A DNA stretch of 17,175 bases from an uncultured Phascolarctobacterium sp. (GCA_900544795.1 UQWM01000031.1:1-17175); one strand, 5' to 3'; counted from the stretch's first letter, positions 7,018-15,310 are shown. Made by a program: numbers and translations. The notes: generated from the sequence alone by a model not told the origin.

Positions 7018-7046
7018 ATTCTATCATAATGTCATACAGCTTACAA
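7018..7046 (-). promoter_or_regulatory. secG promoter
   Basis: On the minus strand TTGTAA (7046-7041) and TAGAAT (7023-7018) are 17 bases apart. The box lies about 35 bases before the secG GTG start and after the eno terminator. Confidence 0.7.
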
Positions 7047-7076
7047 CGGTAAAATATAAAAAATGTACAATTTTAA

Positions 7077-7114
7077 TAAAAAACAGGGTAAATACACATT
7101 CGGTATCTACCCTG
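7077..7114 (-). terminator. Rho-independent terminator after eno (end of glycolytic operon)
   Basis: Twelve-pair stem CAGGGTAGATAC/GTATTTACCCTG on the minus strand (7114-7103 with 7095-7084, one G-U pair, loop of seven), followed by TTTTTT at 7083-7078. It lies about 24 bases beyond the eno stop. Confidence 0.95.
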
Positions 7115-7138
7115 CCTTACAAGCACTTTTAAAGCTGC

Positions 7139-8425
7139 TTATTTGTTGATGTTATAAAACACCGCTTTGCCTTTGTATTTAGCAGCGCCGCCCAAATCTT
7201 CTTCAATGCGGAGCAGCTGGTTATATTTAGCTACGCGGTCGGTACGGGCCGGCGCTCCGGTCTTGATCTGGCCTGCGTTGACAGCGACTGCGATATCAGC
7301 CAGAGTAGTGTCTTCGGTTTCGCCGCTACGGTGCGAAATGATGCAGGTATAGCCTGCGCGTTTAGCGGTTTCGATGGCGTTAAAGGTCTCAGTCAAGGTA
7401 CCGATCTGGTTGACCTTGATCAAAATAGCGTTGGCAGTGTCATTTTTAATACCTTCTACCAGGCGGGCTTCATTAGTCACGAACAGATCATCGCCCACCA
7501 ACTGCACTTTAGCGCCCAGTTTTTTGGTCAGGGCTTTCCAGCCTTTCCAGTCGTCTTCAGCCAGGCCGTCCTCGATGGAAATGATAGGATATTTTTCGCA
7601 CAGAGCTACCAGATAATCAACCATTTGGTTAGAAGTTTTTACCAAGCCTTCACCTTCCATCTGGTACTTGCCATCTTTATAGAACTCGGTGGCAGCAACG
7701 TCCATAGCGATCATAATATCTTCGCCCGGTTTGTAGCCTGCTTTTTTAACTGCTTCTAAAATAACTTCGATAGCTTCTTCGTTGGATTTCAGGTTCGGTG
7801 CAAAACCGCCCTCGTCACCCAAGCCTGTGCCAAGTCCTTTAGCGTTCAACAATGCTTTCAGTCCGTGGTAGATCTCGGCGTTCATGCGCAGTGCTTCGCT
7901 GAAGCTTTTTGCGCCAACAGGCATGATCATAAATTCCTGAATATCGACGTTGTTATCAGCATGCTCGCCGCCATTTAGAATATTCATCATCGGCACTGGA
8001 AGCTCTTGTGCGCCTACGCCGCCCAGATATAGATACAGCGGCAAACCTACGGAGGTAGCGGCAGCTTTGGCAACAGCCATGGACACGCCTAAAATAGCGT
8101 TAGCGCCCAATTTGCCTTTGTTGGGAGTTCCATCCAAACGAATCAGCATTTCATCGATTTCGACCTGACGGGTCGCTTCCAAACCGATCAAAGCTTCGGC
8201 GATAATATCGTTGACATTATCGACTGCTTTAGTTACGCCTTTACCCAAATAACGTGCTTTATCGCCGTCACGCAGCTCTACTGCTTCATGGGCCCCGGTA
8301 GAAGCACCGGAAGGAACAGCGGCGCGTCCGACAGCGCCATCCTCCAGGCAAACCTCCACTTCGATAGTCGGGTTGCCGCGGGAATCAAGGATCTCTCTTG
8401 CATATACTTCAGTAATCATTGCCAC
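7139..8425 (-). CDS. eno: Enolase (phosphopyruvate hydratase)
   Basis: Interconverts 2-phosphoglycerate and phosphoenolpyruvate in glycolysis; Mg-dependent, cytosolic. The N-terminus ITEVYAREILDSRGNPT and the loop SGASTGAHEAVELRD are canonical. The metal and active-site region includes GDDLFVTN, the Lys in ILIKVNQIGT and SHRSGETED near the C-terminus; overall length is about 428-430 aa. The start is ambiguous. A GAGGTGA ribosome site is followed by in-frame GTG at 8431, GTG at 8425 and ATG at 8419; spacing favours 8425, and a start at 8431 would add two residues. It is the last gene of the cggR-gap-pgk/tpi-gpmI-eno operon, about 10-16 bases after gpmI, and is followed by a strong terminator. 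Confidence 0.97.
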   Translation of the reverse strand: MAMITEVYAREILDSRGNPTIEVEVCLEDGAVGRAAVPSGASTGAHEAVELRDGDKARYLGKGVTKAVDNVNDIIAEALIGLEATRQVEIDEMLIRLDGTPNKGKLGANAILGVSMAVAKAAATSVGLPLYLYLGGVGAQELPVPMMNILNGGEHADNNVDIQEFMIMPVGAKSFSEALRMNAEIYHGLKALLNAKGLGTGLGDEGGFAPNLKSNEEAIEVILEAVKKAGYKPGEDIMIAMDVAATEFYKDGKYQMEGEGLVKTSNQMVDYLVALCEKYPIISIEDGLAEDDWKGWKALTKKLGAKVQLVGDDLFVTNEARLVEGIKNDTANAILIKVNQIGTLTETFNAIETAKRAGYTCIISHRSGETEDTTLADIAVAVNAGQIKTGAPARTDRVAKYNQLLRIEEDLGGAAKYKGKAVFYNINK

Positions 8426-8440
8426 TTTCACTTCACCTCA

Positions 8441-9976
8441 TCATTTATTTTTATCTGTTAACAAACTTTTCCCAGTCATAGCCACGGGCCGCTCAATAGT
8501 AAGCAGCTCCAGCAGCGTCGGCGCGATATCGGCTAAAATGCCTTCGCGCAGTGTGTGCCTGGCTTCGCTGACGACCAAAAACGGCACCTGATTAGTAGTG
8601 TGCGCCGTGTATGGCTGTCCGTTCGTTTCGTCCAGCATTTTTTCCAGATTACCATGATCGGCCGTGATGCAGGCCGTGCCATGCAGTGCCAGCACCTTTG
8701 CGATAATGCGTCCAACACAGGTATCGATGGTCTCCATTGCTTTTACAGCAGCGCTCAGCATGCCCGTATGCCCCACCATATCCGGGTTGGCAAAGTTCAG
8801 TATCACCACGTCGTATATATCTGCATCCAGCAACTCCAGCAGTTTATCTGTCACAAGCCCGGCACTCATTTCCGGCTGCAAGTCGTAAGTCGCTACCTTG
8901 GGCGAGGGTATCAGCACCCTGTCTTCACCGCAGTTAGGTTCTTCCTCACCGCCGTTAAAGAAAAAGGTCACATGGGCATACTTTTCGGTCTCGGCGATCC
9001 GCAGCTGCCGCAAATCGTGGTCAGCCAGCACCTTGCCTAAAGTATCTGCCAAAGCTTCCGGCGCAAAGGCCACAGCCGCTTTAATGGTTTCGTCATATTG
9101 GGTCATGCAGACAAAATCTACAGGTCGAGCAGCTTGCGGCCGCTCAAAATATGTAAAGTCATCATCTACGAATGCTCTGGTCAACTGTCTGGCCCGGTCA
9201 GGACGGAAATTGAAAAAGATCATGCCGTCGTCGGCTTTGACGCAGGCTTCTGCTTCGGGAGCAGCCACAAACGGCACTACAAATTCATCTGTCACACCGG
9301 TCTCATAAGAAGCGCGCACGCCACTGGCAGCATCGCTAAATACAGCGCCTTCATGCTTGACCATCGCGTCGTAGGCCTTAGAGACCCGTTCCCAGCGTTT
9401 GTCACGATCCATAGCGTAGTAACGGCCCGACACTGTTGCTATCTTGCCGACGCCGATACGCTGCATTGCAGCTTCCAGCTCTTCCAGATAACCAACAGCC
9501 GTCTGCGGCCCTACGTCGCGGCCGTCTAAAAAGGCATGGACATAGACTTTGGTGAGCCCCTGCCGTTTGGCCATTTCCATCAATGCTACCAAATGGCGCA
9601 GGTGGCTGTGCACGCCTCCATCCGATACCAGCCCCAGCAAATGCAGCGCGCTGCCGTTTGCCTGAACAGTTTGCATGGTTTTACTTAAAACAGGATTTTC
9701 AAAAAAATCTCCGTCTTTGATAGCTTTCGTGATCCTGGTCAATTCCTGATAAACGACGCGCCCGGCGCCGATATTCAAGTGTCCGACCTCAGAATTTCCC
9801 ATTTGCCCGTCAGGCAAGCCTACGGCTTCGCCCGAACAGGTCAGTTGCGTATGGGGGTAGTTAGCAAAAAGTGCGTCCAGATTAGGCGTTTTTGCCAGAG
9901 CTGCGGCATTATACTGACCTGCCGGAGCAATGCCCCATCCGTCTAAAATCATTAGCAAGAGCGGCTGCTTTGCCAT
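8441..9976 (-). CDS. gpmI: 2,3-bisphosphoglycerate-independent phosphoglycerate mutase
   Basis: Interconverts 3- and 2-phosphoglycerate through a phosphoserine intermediate; Mn-dependent, alkaline-phosphatase superfamily, cytosolic. From the ATG at 9976 the protein is 511 aa, with metal ligand Asp12 (LDGWG) and nucleophile Ser62 (MGNSEVGH). This is the numbering I recall for the Geobacillus enzyme and supports this start over the in-frame GTG at 9985. Other motifs are DGRDVGP, YAMDRDKRWER, FNFRPDRARQ, NFANPDMVGHTG and TADHGN. AAGGGG sits eight bases before the ATG. It lies 12 bases after the pgk-tpi stop and feeds eno directly. Mn-dependent mutases of this type are pH-sensitive in sporeformers; nothing here indicates regulation beyond the operon. 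Confidence 0.96.
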   Translation of the reverse strand: MAKQPLLLMILDGWGIAPAGQYNAAALAKTPNLDALFANYPHTQLTCSGEAVGLPDGQMGNSEVGHLNIGAGRVVYQELTRITKAIKDGDFFENPVLSKTMQTVQANGSALHLLGLVSDGGVHSHLRHLVALMEMAKRQGLTKVYVHAFLDGRDVGPQTAVGYLEELEAAMQRIGVGKIATVSGRYYAMDRDKRWERVSKAYDAMVKHEGAVFSDAASGVRASYETGVTDEFVVPFVAAPEAEACVKADDGMIFFNFRPDRARQLTRAFVDDDFTYFERPQAARPVDFVCMTQYDETIKAAVAFAPEALADTLGKVLADHDLRQLRIAETEKYAHVTFFFNGGEEEPNCGEDRVLIPSPKVATYDLQPEMSAGLVTDKLLELLDADIYDVVILNFANPDMVGHTGMLSAAVKAMETIDTCVGRIIAKVLALHGTACITADHGNLEKMLDETNGQPYTAHTTNQVPFLVVSEARHTLREGILADIAPTLLELLTIERPVAMTGKSLLTDKNK

Positions 9977-9988
9977 TTGTGCCACCCC

Positions 9989-11914
9989 TTATATGCTGCG
10001 CGCGATAGCCGAGAACGCTTGCGCGTCCAAGCTAGCACCGCCAACAAGAACTCCGTCGATACCGCTGATGGCAAAGTCGGCCGCATTTTTAGCATTGACG
10101 CTGCCGCCGTATAAGATGCGCACTTTGCGGGCGATATCGTTCGAGAATATTTTTTCCAGCTTGCTTCTGATCAGCAGACAAACCTCCTGCGCGTCTTGAG
10201 CAGTAGCTGCTTGGCCGCTGCCAATGGCCCATAAAGGTTCATAAGCAACTACCAAAACCTCTGCCTCTTCCGGCGTAATGCCTTTCAAAGCGCTTTTCAG
10301 CTGCATACTGATCTTGCGGGAAGTTTTACCTTCCTCACGTTCTTTAGCGTTTTCACCGACGCACAGCATCGGTTTTAAACCGTTTCTGTAAGCCGCACGC
10401 ATTTTTTTAGCAACGGCTACTTCATTGTCACCGAACAGTGTGCGGCGCTCTGAATGGCCAACCATTACATATTCTGCACAGATATCGGCGATCATTCTGC
10501 CGGAAACAGCGCCTGTATAAGCGCCTTCATCTTCCCAATGCAGATCTTGCGCGCCATAGCCAACATGCTTGCCGTCAATAGCATCGGCCACGCTCTCCAG
10601 CGCCGTAAACGGCGGGAACAGCAGCACTTCGTTCAAAGTGCCGTTAGTAGCACTGACGATATCCTCGGCCAGTTCAATGGCTTCGCCGACAGTTTTATGC
10701 ATTTTCCAGTTACCGGCCACCAGCTTACGGCGAACATCGTCTAACGCCGCTAAACCCGGCAAAATCTTGCCTTCCAGATATTCCAGGGAAGCGCCGCCAC
10801 CAGTAGAAATATGCGTGATTTTTTTAGCAAGGCCCAGCTTTTCGATAGCGGCAACAGAATCACCACCGCCAACGATGCTGACAGCACGGCTTTTAGCCAC
10901 GGCCTGAGCGACAGCTTCGGTACCTTTACAGAAAGCGTCCATCTCGAACACGCCCATCGGTCCGTTCCAGACTACCATTTTGGCATCCTGCAAAGCTTCC
11001 TGATATAAAACGCTGGTGGCAGGGCCGATATCCAGCGCCATATAATTTTGGTCAAGCTTAGCTACTTTTTCCACCTTGTGTTTAGCGTCAGCTGCAAAGG
11101 TTTCTGCCATTACCAGATCTACCGGCAGCAGCAGTTTTACTTTGCGGGCTTTTGCTTTTGCCAGCAGTTCTTTCGCCAAAGCTATTTTATCCTCTTCAAC
11201 CAGGGATTTACCCATTTTATGGCCCTGGGCTGCCAAAAAGGTGTTAGCCATACCGCCGCCTATCAGCAGTGCGTCGACTTTGGCCAACAGGTTTTCGATA
11301 ACGCCGATCTTGTCAGAAACTTTAGCGCCGCCGATGATCGCGACAAAAGGATGCAGCGGGTTTTCAACAGCCTGACCGACAAAGCGGATCTCTTTTTCCA
11401 GCAGGAAGCCTGCGGCTGCCGGCAGGAAATGAGTTACCCCTTCAACTGAAGCATGGGCACGATGGGAAACGCCGAAGCCGTCATTAACATACACGTCTGC
11501 CAACGCAGCCAGCTTTTCGGCGAAATCCATATCGTTTTTTTCTTCTTCTTTATGGAAACGCAGGTTTTCTAACAGTAAAACCTTGCCCGTTTTCAGCTTC
11601 TGTACTGCTTTTTCTGCTTCTGCACCAATGCAGTCGCCGGCAAAAGCCACAGGCATATCCAGCAGCTTCGCCAGATGCTTAGCAACCGGAGCCAGACTGT
11701 ATTTGATGTTGACCTGTCCCTTAGGACGCCCTAAATGCGCCATCAGGATCACTGCGGCTTTCTGCTCCAGCAGGTATCTGATCGTTTCCAGGGAAGCGCG
11801 CATTCTGGTATCGTCGGTAATCTTACCGTTTTCGTCCATCGGCACGTTATAGTCTACGCGTACCAGCACTTTTTGTCCGGCAACGTCTAAATCACGCAGG
11901 TTCTTTTTATCCAT
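9989..11914 (-). CDS. pgk-tpiA: Bifunctional phosphoglycerate kinase / triosephosphate isomerase fusion
   Basis: One 641-residue frame carries both enzymes. Residues 1-393 are phosphoglycerate kinase (1,3-bisphosphoglycerate + ADP to 3-phosphoglycerate + ATP): RVDYNVP (19-25), LENLRFHKEEEKND (115-128), GGAKVSDKIGVIENL (195-209), WNGPMGVFE (316-324), GGGDSVAAI (349-357). Residues 395-641 are triosephosphate isomerase: GNWKMHKT with Asn402 and Lys404, GHSERR with His487, YEPLWAIGSG with Glu559, YGGSVNAKN (602-610). The junction ALDD-VRRKLVAGNWK has GTT where a separate isomerase would start with ATG, no stop between the domains, and no clear internal ribosome site. All catalytic residues of both halves are present. 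The ATG at 11914 has AAAGGAG upstream at a rather long spacing of 12. A covalent PGK-TIM is known from Thermotoga; most bacteria keep the genes separate. Confidence 0.95.
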   Translation of the reverse strand: MDKKNLRDLDVAGQKVLVRVDYNVPMDENGKITDDTRMRASLETIRYLLEQKAAVILMAHLGRPKGQVNIKYSLAPVAKHLAKLLDMPVAFAGDCIGAEAEKAVQKLKTGKVLLLENLRFHKEEEKNDMDFAEKLAALADVYVNDGFGVSHRAHASVEGVTHFLPAAAGFLLEKEIRFVGQAVENPLHPFVAIIGGAKVSDKIGVIENLLAKVDALLIGGGMANTFLAAQGHKMGKSLVEEDKIALAKELLAKAKARKVKLLLPVDLVMAETFAADAKHKVEKVAKLDQNYMALDIGPATSVLYQEALQDAKMVVWNGPMGVFEMDAFCKGTEAVAQAVAKSRAVSIVGGGDSVAAIEKLGLAKKITHISTGGGASLEYLEGKILPGLAALDDVRRKLVAGNWKMHKTVGEAIELAEDIVSATNGTLNEVLLFPPFTALESVADAIDGKHVGYGAQDLHWEDEGAYTGAVSGRMIADICAEYVMVGHSERRTLFGDNEVAVAKKMRAAYRNGLKPMLCVGENAKEREEGKTSRKISMQLKSALKGITPEEAEVLVVAYEPLWAIGSGQAATAQDAQEVCLLIRSKLEKIFSNDIARKVRILYGGSVNAKNAADFAISGIDGVLVGGASLDAQAFSAIARSI

Positions 11915-11936
11915 CTAAATGATCTACTCCTTTAAA

Positions 11937-12941
11937 TTACAGCCCTTGTTTAGCAATATAAACTGCCAGGTCTACTACACGGTTAGAATAACCCCATTCA
12001 TTGTCATACCAGCTGACGACTTTAGCCATTCTTTTGCCAACCATCATGGTAGAGAGGCCGTCAACTATAGAGCTCAGCGGGCAGCCGTTGTAATCTCTGG
12101 ATACCAGCGGCAGTTCATTGTAGCCCATGATACCTTTCAATTCGCCTTCGGCAGCTTTTTTCAAAGCAGCGTTGATTTCTTCAGCAGTAGTGTCTTTTTC
12201 CAAAACGACGGTCAAATCGGTGATGGAAACGTTAGGAGTCGGTACGCGCATAGCGAAACCGTTCAATTTTCCTTTAACTTCCGGCAGTACCAGCGAAACT
12301 GCTTTTGCAGCACCGGTAGTAGTAGGAATAATGGACATTGCGGCAGCACGAGCGCGGCGCAAGTCACTGTGCGGCAGATCAAGGATCTTCTGGTCATTGG
12401 TGTAGGAATGGACCGTAGTCATCAAACCACTTTCAATACCGAAGTTTTCGAGCAGCACTTTGGTGAACGGTGCCAGGCAGTTAGTGGTGCAGGAAGCATT
12501 GGAAATGATATTATGCTCTGCTGCATTGTATTTTTTCTCGTTGACACCCATAACGATAGTGATATCCTCGCCTTTAGCAGGTGCGGAAATGATGACTTTT
12601 TTAGCGCCGGCAACCAAATGAGCTTTAGCTTTTTCACCTTCGGTGAAACGGCCGGTAGATTCAACTACGATTTCTACCCCTAATTCGCCCCAGGGCAATT
12701 TAGCCGGGTCGGTTTGAGCGATAACTTTTACTTTTTTACCGTCGACGACGATGCTGTCACCATCAACAGCAACTTCGTGCGGGAAAGTGCCATGTACAGA
12801 GTCGTATTTCAAAAGATGAGCCAGAGTTGCGGCGTCAGTTAAATCGTTGACGGCAACTACCTCTACCTCGGGATTAGTGAAAGCAACACGGAAAACCTCG
12901 CGGCCGATGCGTCCAAAACCATTGATACCAATTTTTGTCAT
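11937..12941 (-). CDS. gap: Glyceraldehyde-3-phosphate dehydrogenase, type I (NAD-type)
   Basis: Oxidises and phosphorylates glyceraldehyde-3-phosphate to 1,3-bisphosphoglycerate; homotetramer, cytosolic, 334 aa. The Rossmann start KIGINGFGRIGR (3-14), the catalytic SNASCTTNCLAP with Cys151 and its partner His178, and the C-terminal WYDNEWGYSNR are all intact. VNDLTD at 31-36, with an acidic residue after the second strand, fits NAD use in glycolysis. The ATG at 12941 has AAAGGAGG nine bases upstream. It follows cggR by 63 bases containing a small GCAC/GTGC hairpin and a TATAAT-like sequence. This echoes Bacillus, where the cggR-gapA junction is a processing and stabilising site. Its substrate is supplied and its product consumed by the next gene, the PGK-TIM fusion. 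Confidence 0.97.
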   Translation of the reverse strand: MTKIGINGFGRIGREVFRVAFTNPEVEVVAVNDLTDAATLAHLLKYDSVHGTFPHEVAVDGDSIVVDGKKVKVIAQTDPAKLPWGELGVEIVVESTGRFTEGEKAKAHLVAGAKKVIISAPAKGEDITIVMGVNEKKYNAAEHNIISNASCTTNCLAPFTKVLLENFGIESGLMTTVHSYTNDQKILDLPHSDLRRARAAAMSIIPTTTGAAKAVSLVLPEVKGKLNGFAMRVPTPNVSITDLTVVLEKDTTAEEINAALKKAAEGELKGIMGYNELPLVSRDYNGCPLSSIVDGLSTMMVGKRMAKVVSWYDNEWGYSNRVVDLAVYIAKQGL

Positions 12942-12972
12942 GATAAAAATCCTCCTTTTATGCTTTTAGCAA

Positions 12973-12999
12973 ATTATATGTTTGCACAAATGTGCCTTG
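12973..12999 (-). promoter_or_regulatory. cggR-gap junction: small hairpin and weak -10-like box
   Basis: On the minus strand GCACATTTGTGC forms a short four-pair stem after the cggR stop, followed by TATAAT at 12978-12973 without a good -35. It could be an mRNA 5'-stabilising stem at a processing site, or a weak internal promoter for gap. Both are inferences by analogy with Bacillus cggR-gapA. Confidence 0.3.
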
Positions 13000-13004
13000 T
13001 AACC

Positions 13005-14039
13005 TTAACTATTTTCCAACATCCTCACGATATCGTGGGCAGCCGCTTCGTCAGTTATTAAAATATCCTGACGTGACGCCCTGACTACCGATAAGATCGC
13101 AGCCGCTTTAGAACGTCCACCTGCTACACCAATGACTGTACCGATATTTGGCAGATCCTGAAGCATCAGACCGGCATTGTTGGTCATATAGACCTGTTTG
13201 CCGTCTAAAGAGCAATATTGGCCGAAAGCCTCGCCCACAGCACCGTCATTCAGCAGCTTTTGGATAAACTCCGGCGGCAGCCTGCGGTGCCTGCCCATAA
13301 CCGACGCCTGGCCTACGCCATGCACCAGGATATCAGCCCGTTTTATTATATCGACAACGGCTTTGACGCCGATATCTTCTGCTAAAATACTATTTAAAAT
13401 ATCTTCGCTGACGCTGTCAGGAACATACAGTTGGCGATAGGAAGCGCCCAACCTTTGCGCCAGCACTGTGGCTATGGTATTAGCCTGCAGCTCTACATTA
13501 TCGCCTAACCCGCCTCTGGCAGGAACTACTACTGTTTTCGGCTCACTGCCACTGACATTGGCAGCTAAGGCCGCCATCGTCGTACCACCGCTGACAGCAA
13601 CTATATGCTCCTTGCCATCATTCAGCAGATTGCCCAGAATACGCGCTGCAGCACGTCCTATTTCGCGTTTGACGACCTCTTCCTGGTCAGAATCACCGGG
13701 AATGATAACTACACGCCCGATATCCAGCTTATCGCATAAGAACTGCTCCAAAGAATTCAGATCTTGCAGCTTGCGCACATAGTCGGCCAGTTCCTTTAAA
13801 ATATCGGCACCTTCTTCAGTAACCGACATACCGGCAGAAGAAAACGTCAATAACCCGCCGTTTTTTAAAAAATCGACCTGTGCCCGTAGCACTCTTTCGC
13901 TCAAGCCCAGGCGGGCTGCCAAAGCTCTGCGTCCTATCGGATGCTCATGGCTTACCTGACGCAGCACCTGATAACGCTGCACTAAAAGGTTTGTAAGCTC
14001 GGGAACGATTTTCTTCTGTAAATTAATAATACTATCCAT
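13005..14039 (-). CDS. cggR: Central glycolytic genes regulator CggR (SorC family)
   Basis: Transcriptional repressor of the gap operon; in Bacillus it is released by fructose-1,6-bisphosphate. The N-terminal winged helix (about 22-65) includes HPIGRRALAARLGLSERVLR, very close to the Bacillus protein as I recall it. It is followed by the SorC sugar-phosphate-binding domain (about 95-340) with the phosphate-binding VSGGTTMAALA (149-159), VPARGGLGD (172-180) and a late VAGGRSKAAAI. 344 aa, normal length. The ATG at 14039 has GGGAG six bases upstream. It is the first gene of the operon it is expected to control, behind an extended -10 promoter and a direct-repeat operator in its own leader. Autoregulation is therefore expected. 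Product call is firm; the effector is by analogy. Confidence 0.95.
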   Translation of the reverse strand: MDSIINLQKKIVPELTNLLVQRYQVLRQVSHEHPIGRRALAARLGLSERVLRAQVDFLKNGGLLTFSSAGMSVTEEGADILKELADYVRKLQDLNSLEQFLCDKLDIGRVVIIPGDSDQEEVVKREIGRAAARILGNLLNDGKEHIVAVSGGTTMAALAANVSGSEPKTVVVPARGGLGDNVELQANTIATVLAQRLGASYRQLYVPDSVSEDILNSILAEDIGVKAVVDIIKRADILVHGVGQASVMGRHRRLPPEFIQKLLNDGAVGEAFGQYCSLDGKQVYMTNNAGLMLQDLPNIGTVIGVAGGRSKAAAILSVVRASRQDILITDEAAAHDIVRMLENS

Positions 14040-14046
14040 AGTGATC

Positions 14047-14087
14047 TCCCAGCATAGTTTGTCCCTCTTGGTCCATTTTTAGTCCCA
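14047..14087 (-). promoter_or_regulatory. Putative CggR operator (21-bp direct repeat)
   Basis: On the minus strand GGGAC recurs exactly 21 bases apart (starting at 14086 and 14065), each followed seven bases later by a GG/GC element (GGGAC-N7-GGACC and GGGAC-N7-GCTGG). The Bacillus operator, as I recall it, is CGGGAC-N6-TGTC repeated every 20 bases in the same place, between promoter and cggR. The second half abuts the ribosome-binding site. Binding is inferred, not shown. Confidence 0.65.
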
Positions 14088-14128
14088 CTAGCTCTAAAAA
14101 TAAATTTTCAGAAATCTTCGTTTAGTCT

Positions 14129-14137
14129 ATTGTAGCA
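14129..14137 (-). promoter_or_regulatory. Extended -10 promoter of the glycolytic operon
   Basis: The minus strand reads TGCTACAAT (14137-14129), an extended -10, with only a T-rich stretch at -35. Transcription would start near 14122. This gives a leader of about 80 bases that contains the putative CggR operator at about +35 to +75, which fits a roadblock-type repressor site. Confidence 0.65.
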
Positions 14138-14217
14138 CAAGGCATACAAGAAAAAAAGTGCTATCTTGTTAAAAACAGCAACAAATTATGATTTATTTAG
14201 TAAAGATTTTGTTAAAA

Positions 14218-14246
14218 CAAAAAAGCCGAAGAAAACTCCTCGGCTC
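14218..14246 (-). terminator. Rho-independent terminator after queF
   Basis: Nine-pair stem AGCCGAGGA/TCTTCGGCT (one G-U pair) with a four-base loop on the minus strand (14245-14237 with 14232-14224), followed by TTTTTT. It lies 15 bases after the queF stop and separates the queuosine module from the glycolytic operon. Confidence 0.9.
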
Positions 14247-14260
14247 AAAACGATTTTACT

Positions 14261-14758
14261 TTAACGGTAGCTTACAGTTTCCGGGTACATATCATGCATA
14301 AATAAGCGTTTTTTCGCTGCCGCTTCCCATTCTGTTCCCGGTTTGCCATAATTGGCATACGGGTCAATGGCAAGGCCACCACGCGGAGTAAATTTACCCC
14401 ACACTTCAATATACTTAGGCTCCATCAGCTTGACCAAATCTTTCATAATGATGTTCACGCAGTCTTCGTGAAAATCACCATGATTGCGGAAACTGAACAG
14501 ATACAGTTTTAAAGACTTGCTTTCAACCAGCTTCTGGTCAGGAACATAAGAAATATAAATGGTAGCAAAATCGGGTTGTCCCGTCATCGGGCAAAGACTG
14601 GTGAATTCAGGACAATTAAATTTTACAAAATAATCATTGCCGGGATGCTTGTTTACAAAGGCTTCCAGCACTTCCGGCGCATAGTCCGTAGGATAGTTTG
14701 TTTTATTGCCCAGCAGGTTTACGCCTGCCAATTCGTTGTTATCTCTTCCTGAAGTCAT
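14261..14758 (-). CDS. queF: preQ0 reductase (NADPH-dependent 7-cyano-7-deazaguanine reductase)
   Basis: Reduces the nitrile of preQ0 to the aminomethyl of preQ1 with two NADPH, in the queuosine tRNA-modification pathway; tunnel-fold enzyme, cytosolic. At 165 aa it is the short single-domain (YkvM) type. The covalent-adduct Cys is Cys56 in FTSLCPMTGQPD, the general acid is Asp63, and the QueF signature ESKSLKLY spans 79-86; FHEDC follows at 96-100. The ATG at 14758 is nine bases after the queT stop, with the ribosome site GGAG directly after that stop. It is co-transcribed with queT behind the preQ1 switch, so the enzyme that makes preQ1 appears to be shut down by its own product. No queC/D/E gene is present in the window, consistent with salvage or with synthesis genes elsewhere. 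Confidence 0.96.
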   Translation of the reverse strand: MTSGRDNNELAGVNLLGNKTNYPTDYAPEVLEAFVNKHPGNDYFVKFNCPEFTSLCPMTGQPDFATIYISYVPDQKLVESKSLKLYLFSFRNHGDFHEDCVNIIMKDLVKLMEPKYIEVWGKFTPRGGLAIDPYANYGKPGTEWEAAAKKRLFMHDMYPETVSYR

Positions 14759-14767
14759 AATTTCTCC

Positions 14768-15265
14768 TTATTTTTTTGCCGAAGCAAAATTAAATATCTC
14801 GCAGCGTTCTAATGCCGTTACCAAAACCATGCCAACGACACCGGAAATCAGCTGGCCAACTAAAACTGTTGAAGCCAGCAGCCAATAAGGCAAATCCAGC
14901 AGCAGCGCCAGCCATATGGGAACTCCTAAACCGGGAATCAGCGTAATAGCCAGCATAACAGCCCAATTACCCGTGTGATGACGTTTTGCATAAACTATGG
15001 TCAAACTGGTAACGATGCCAACCAACCCGCCTCCAAGCATATCTAACGGCCCTAAGCCACCCATTAAAGTATTCGCGATCACATTGACCAAGCCAAATGG
15101 GATCACTAAAAATGGGAAGATAGCACTGAGTCCATACAACGCGGTAGCGATACGTACTTGATACTGGCCGAAAGCGAAGCTTTGCGTGCAAAGCATTACC
15201 ACCAGATACAGGGCCATGCACAAAGCCGAAATAGTCAATTTTTGTGTTTGTGAAAGATTTTTCAT
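14768..15265 (-). CDS. queT: QueT-type ECF substrate-binding component (queuosine precursor uptake)
   Basis: Integral membrane S component expected to bind a queuosine precursor and dock to a shared ECF energising module encoded elsewhere. From the ATG at 15265 it has 165 aa and about five to six helices. The QueT-like segment around FGQYQVRIATALYGLSAIFP (32-51) is followed by IPFGLVNVIANTLMGG and GPLDMLGGG (72-80). AAGGAG lies nine bases upstream of this start. The frame stays open upstream to 15379, but that stretch runs through the riboswitch terminator and is not coding. It lies behind a preQ1-type riboswitch and before queF, the standard context for this family. Which precursor is imported (preQ0, preQ1 or queuine) cannot be read; QueF next door argues for preQ0. 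Confidence 0.88.
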   Translation of the reverse strand: MKNLSQTQKLTISALCMALYLVVMLCTQSFAFGQYQVRIATALYGLSAIFPFLVIPFGLVNVIANTLMGGLGPLDMLGGGLVGIVTSLTIVYAKRHHTGNWAVMLAITLIPGLGVPIWLALLLDLPYWLLASTVLVGQLISGVVGMVLVTALERCEIFNFASAKK

Positions 15266-15310
15266 AATACCTTGCTCCTTTTCTTGCCTGTGACCAAGAA
15301 CGGAACGACA

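Noticed and set aside
10725..10740. Separate tpiA start inside the pgk-tpi frame
   Set aside because: The codon at the junction is GTT, and the overlapping ATG is out of frame with the isomerase. No GGAGG-like site precedes it, so a fused protein is the simpler reading.
11919..12683. Plus-strand open frame of 254 codons opposite gap
   Set aside because: Antisense to an intact, highly conserved GAPDH; composition is that of a reverse-strand shadow.
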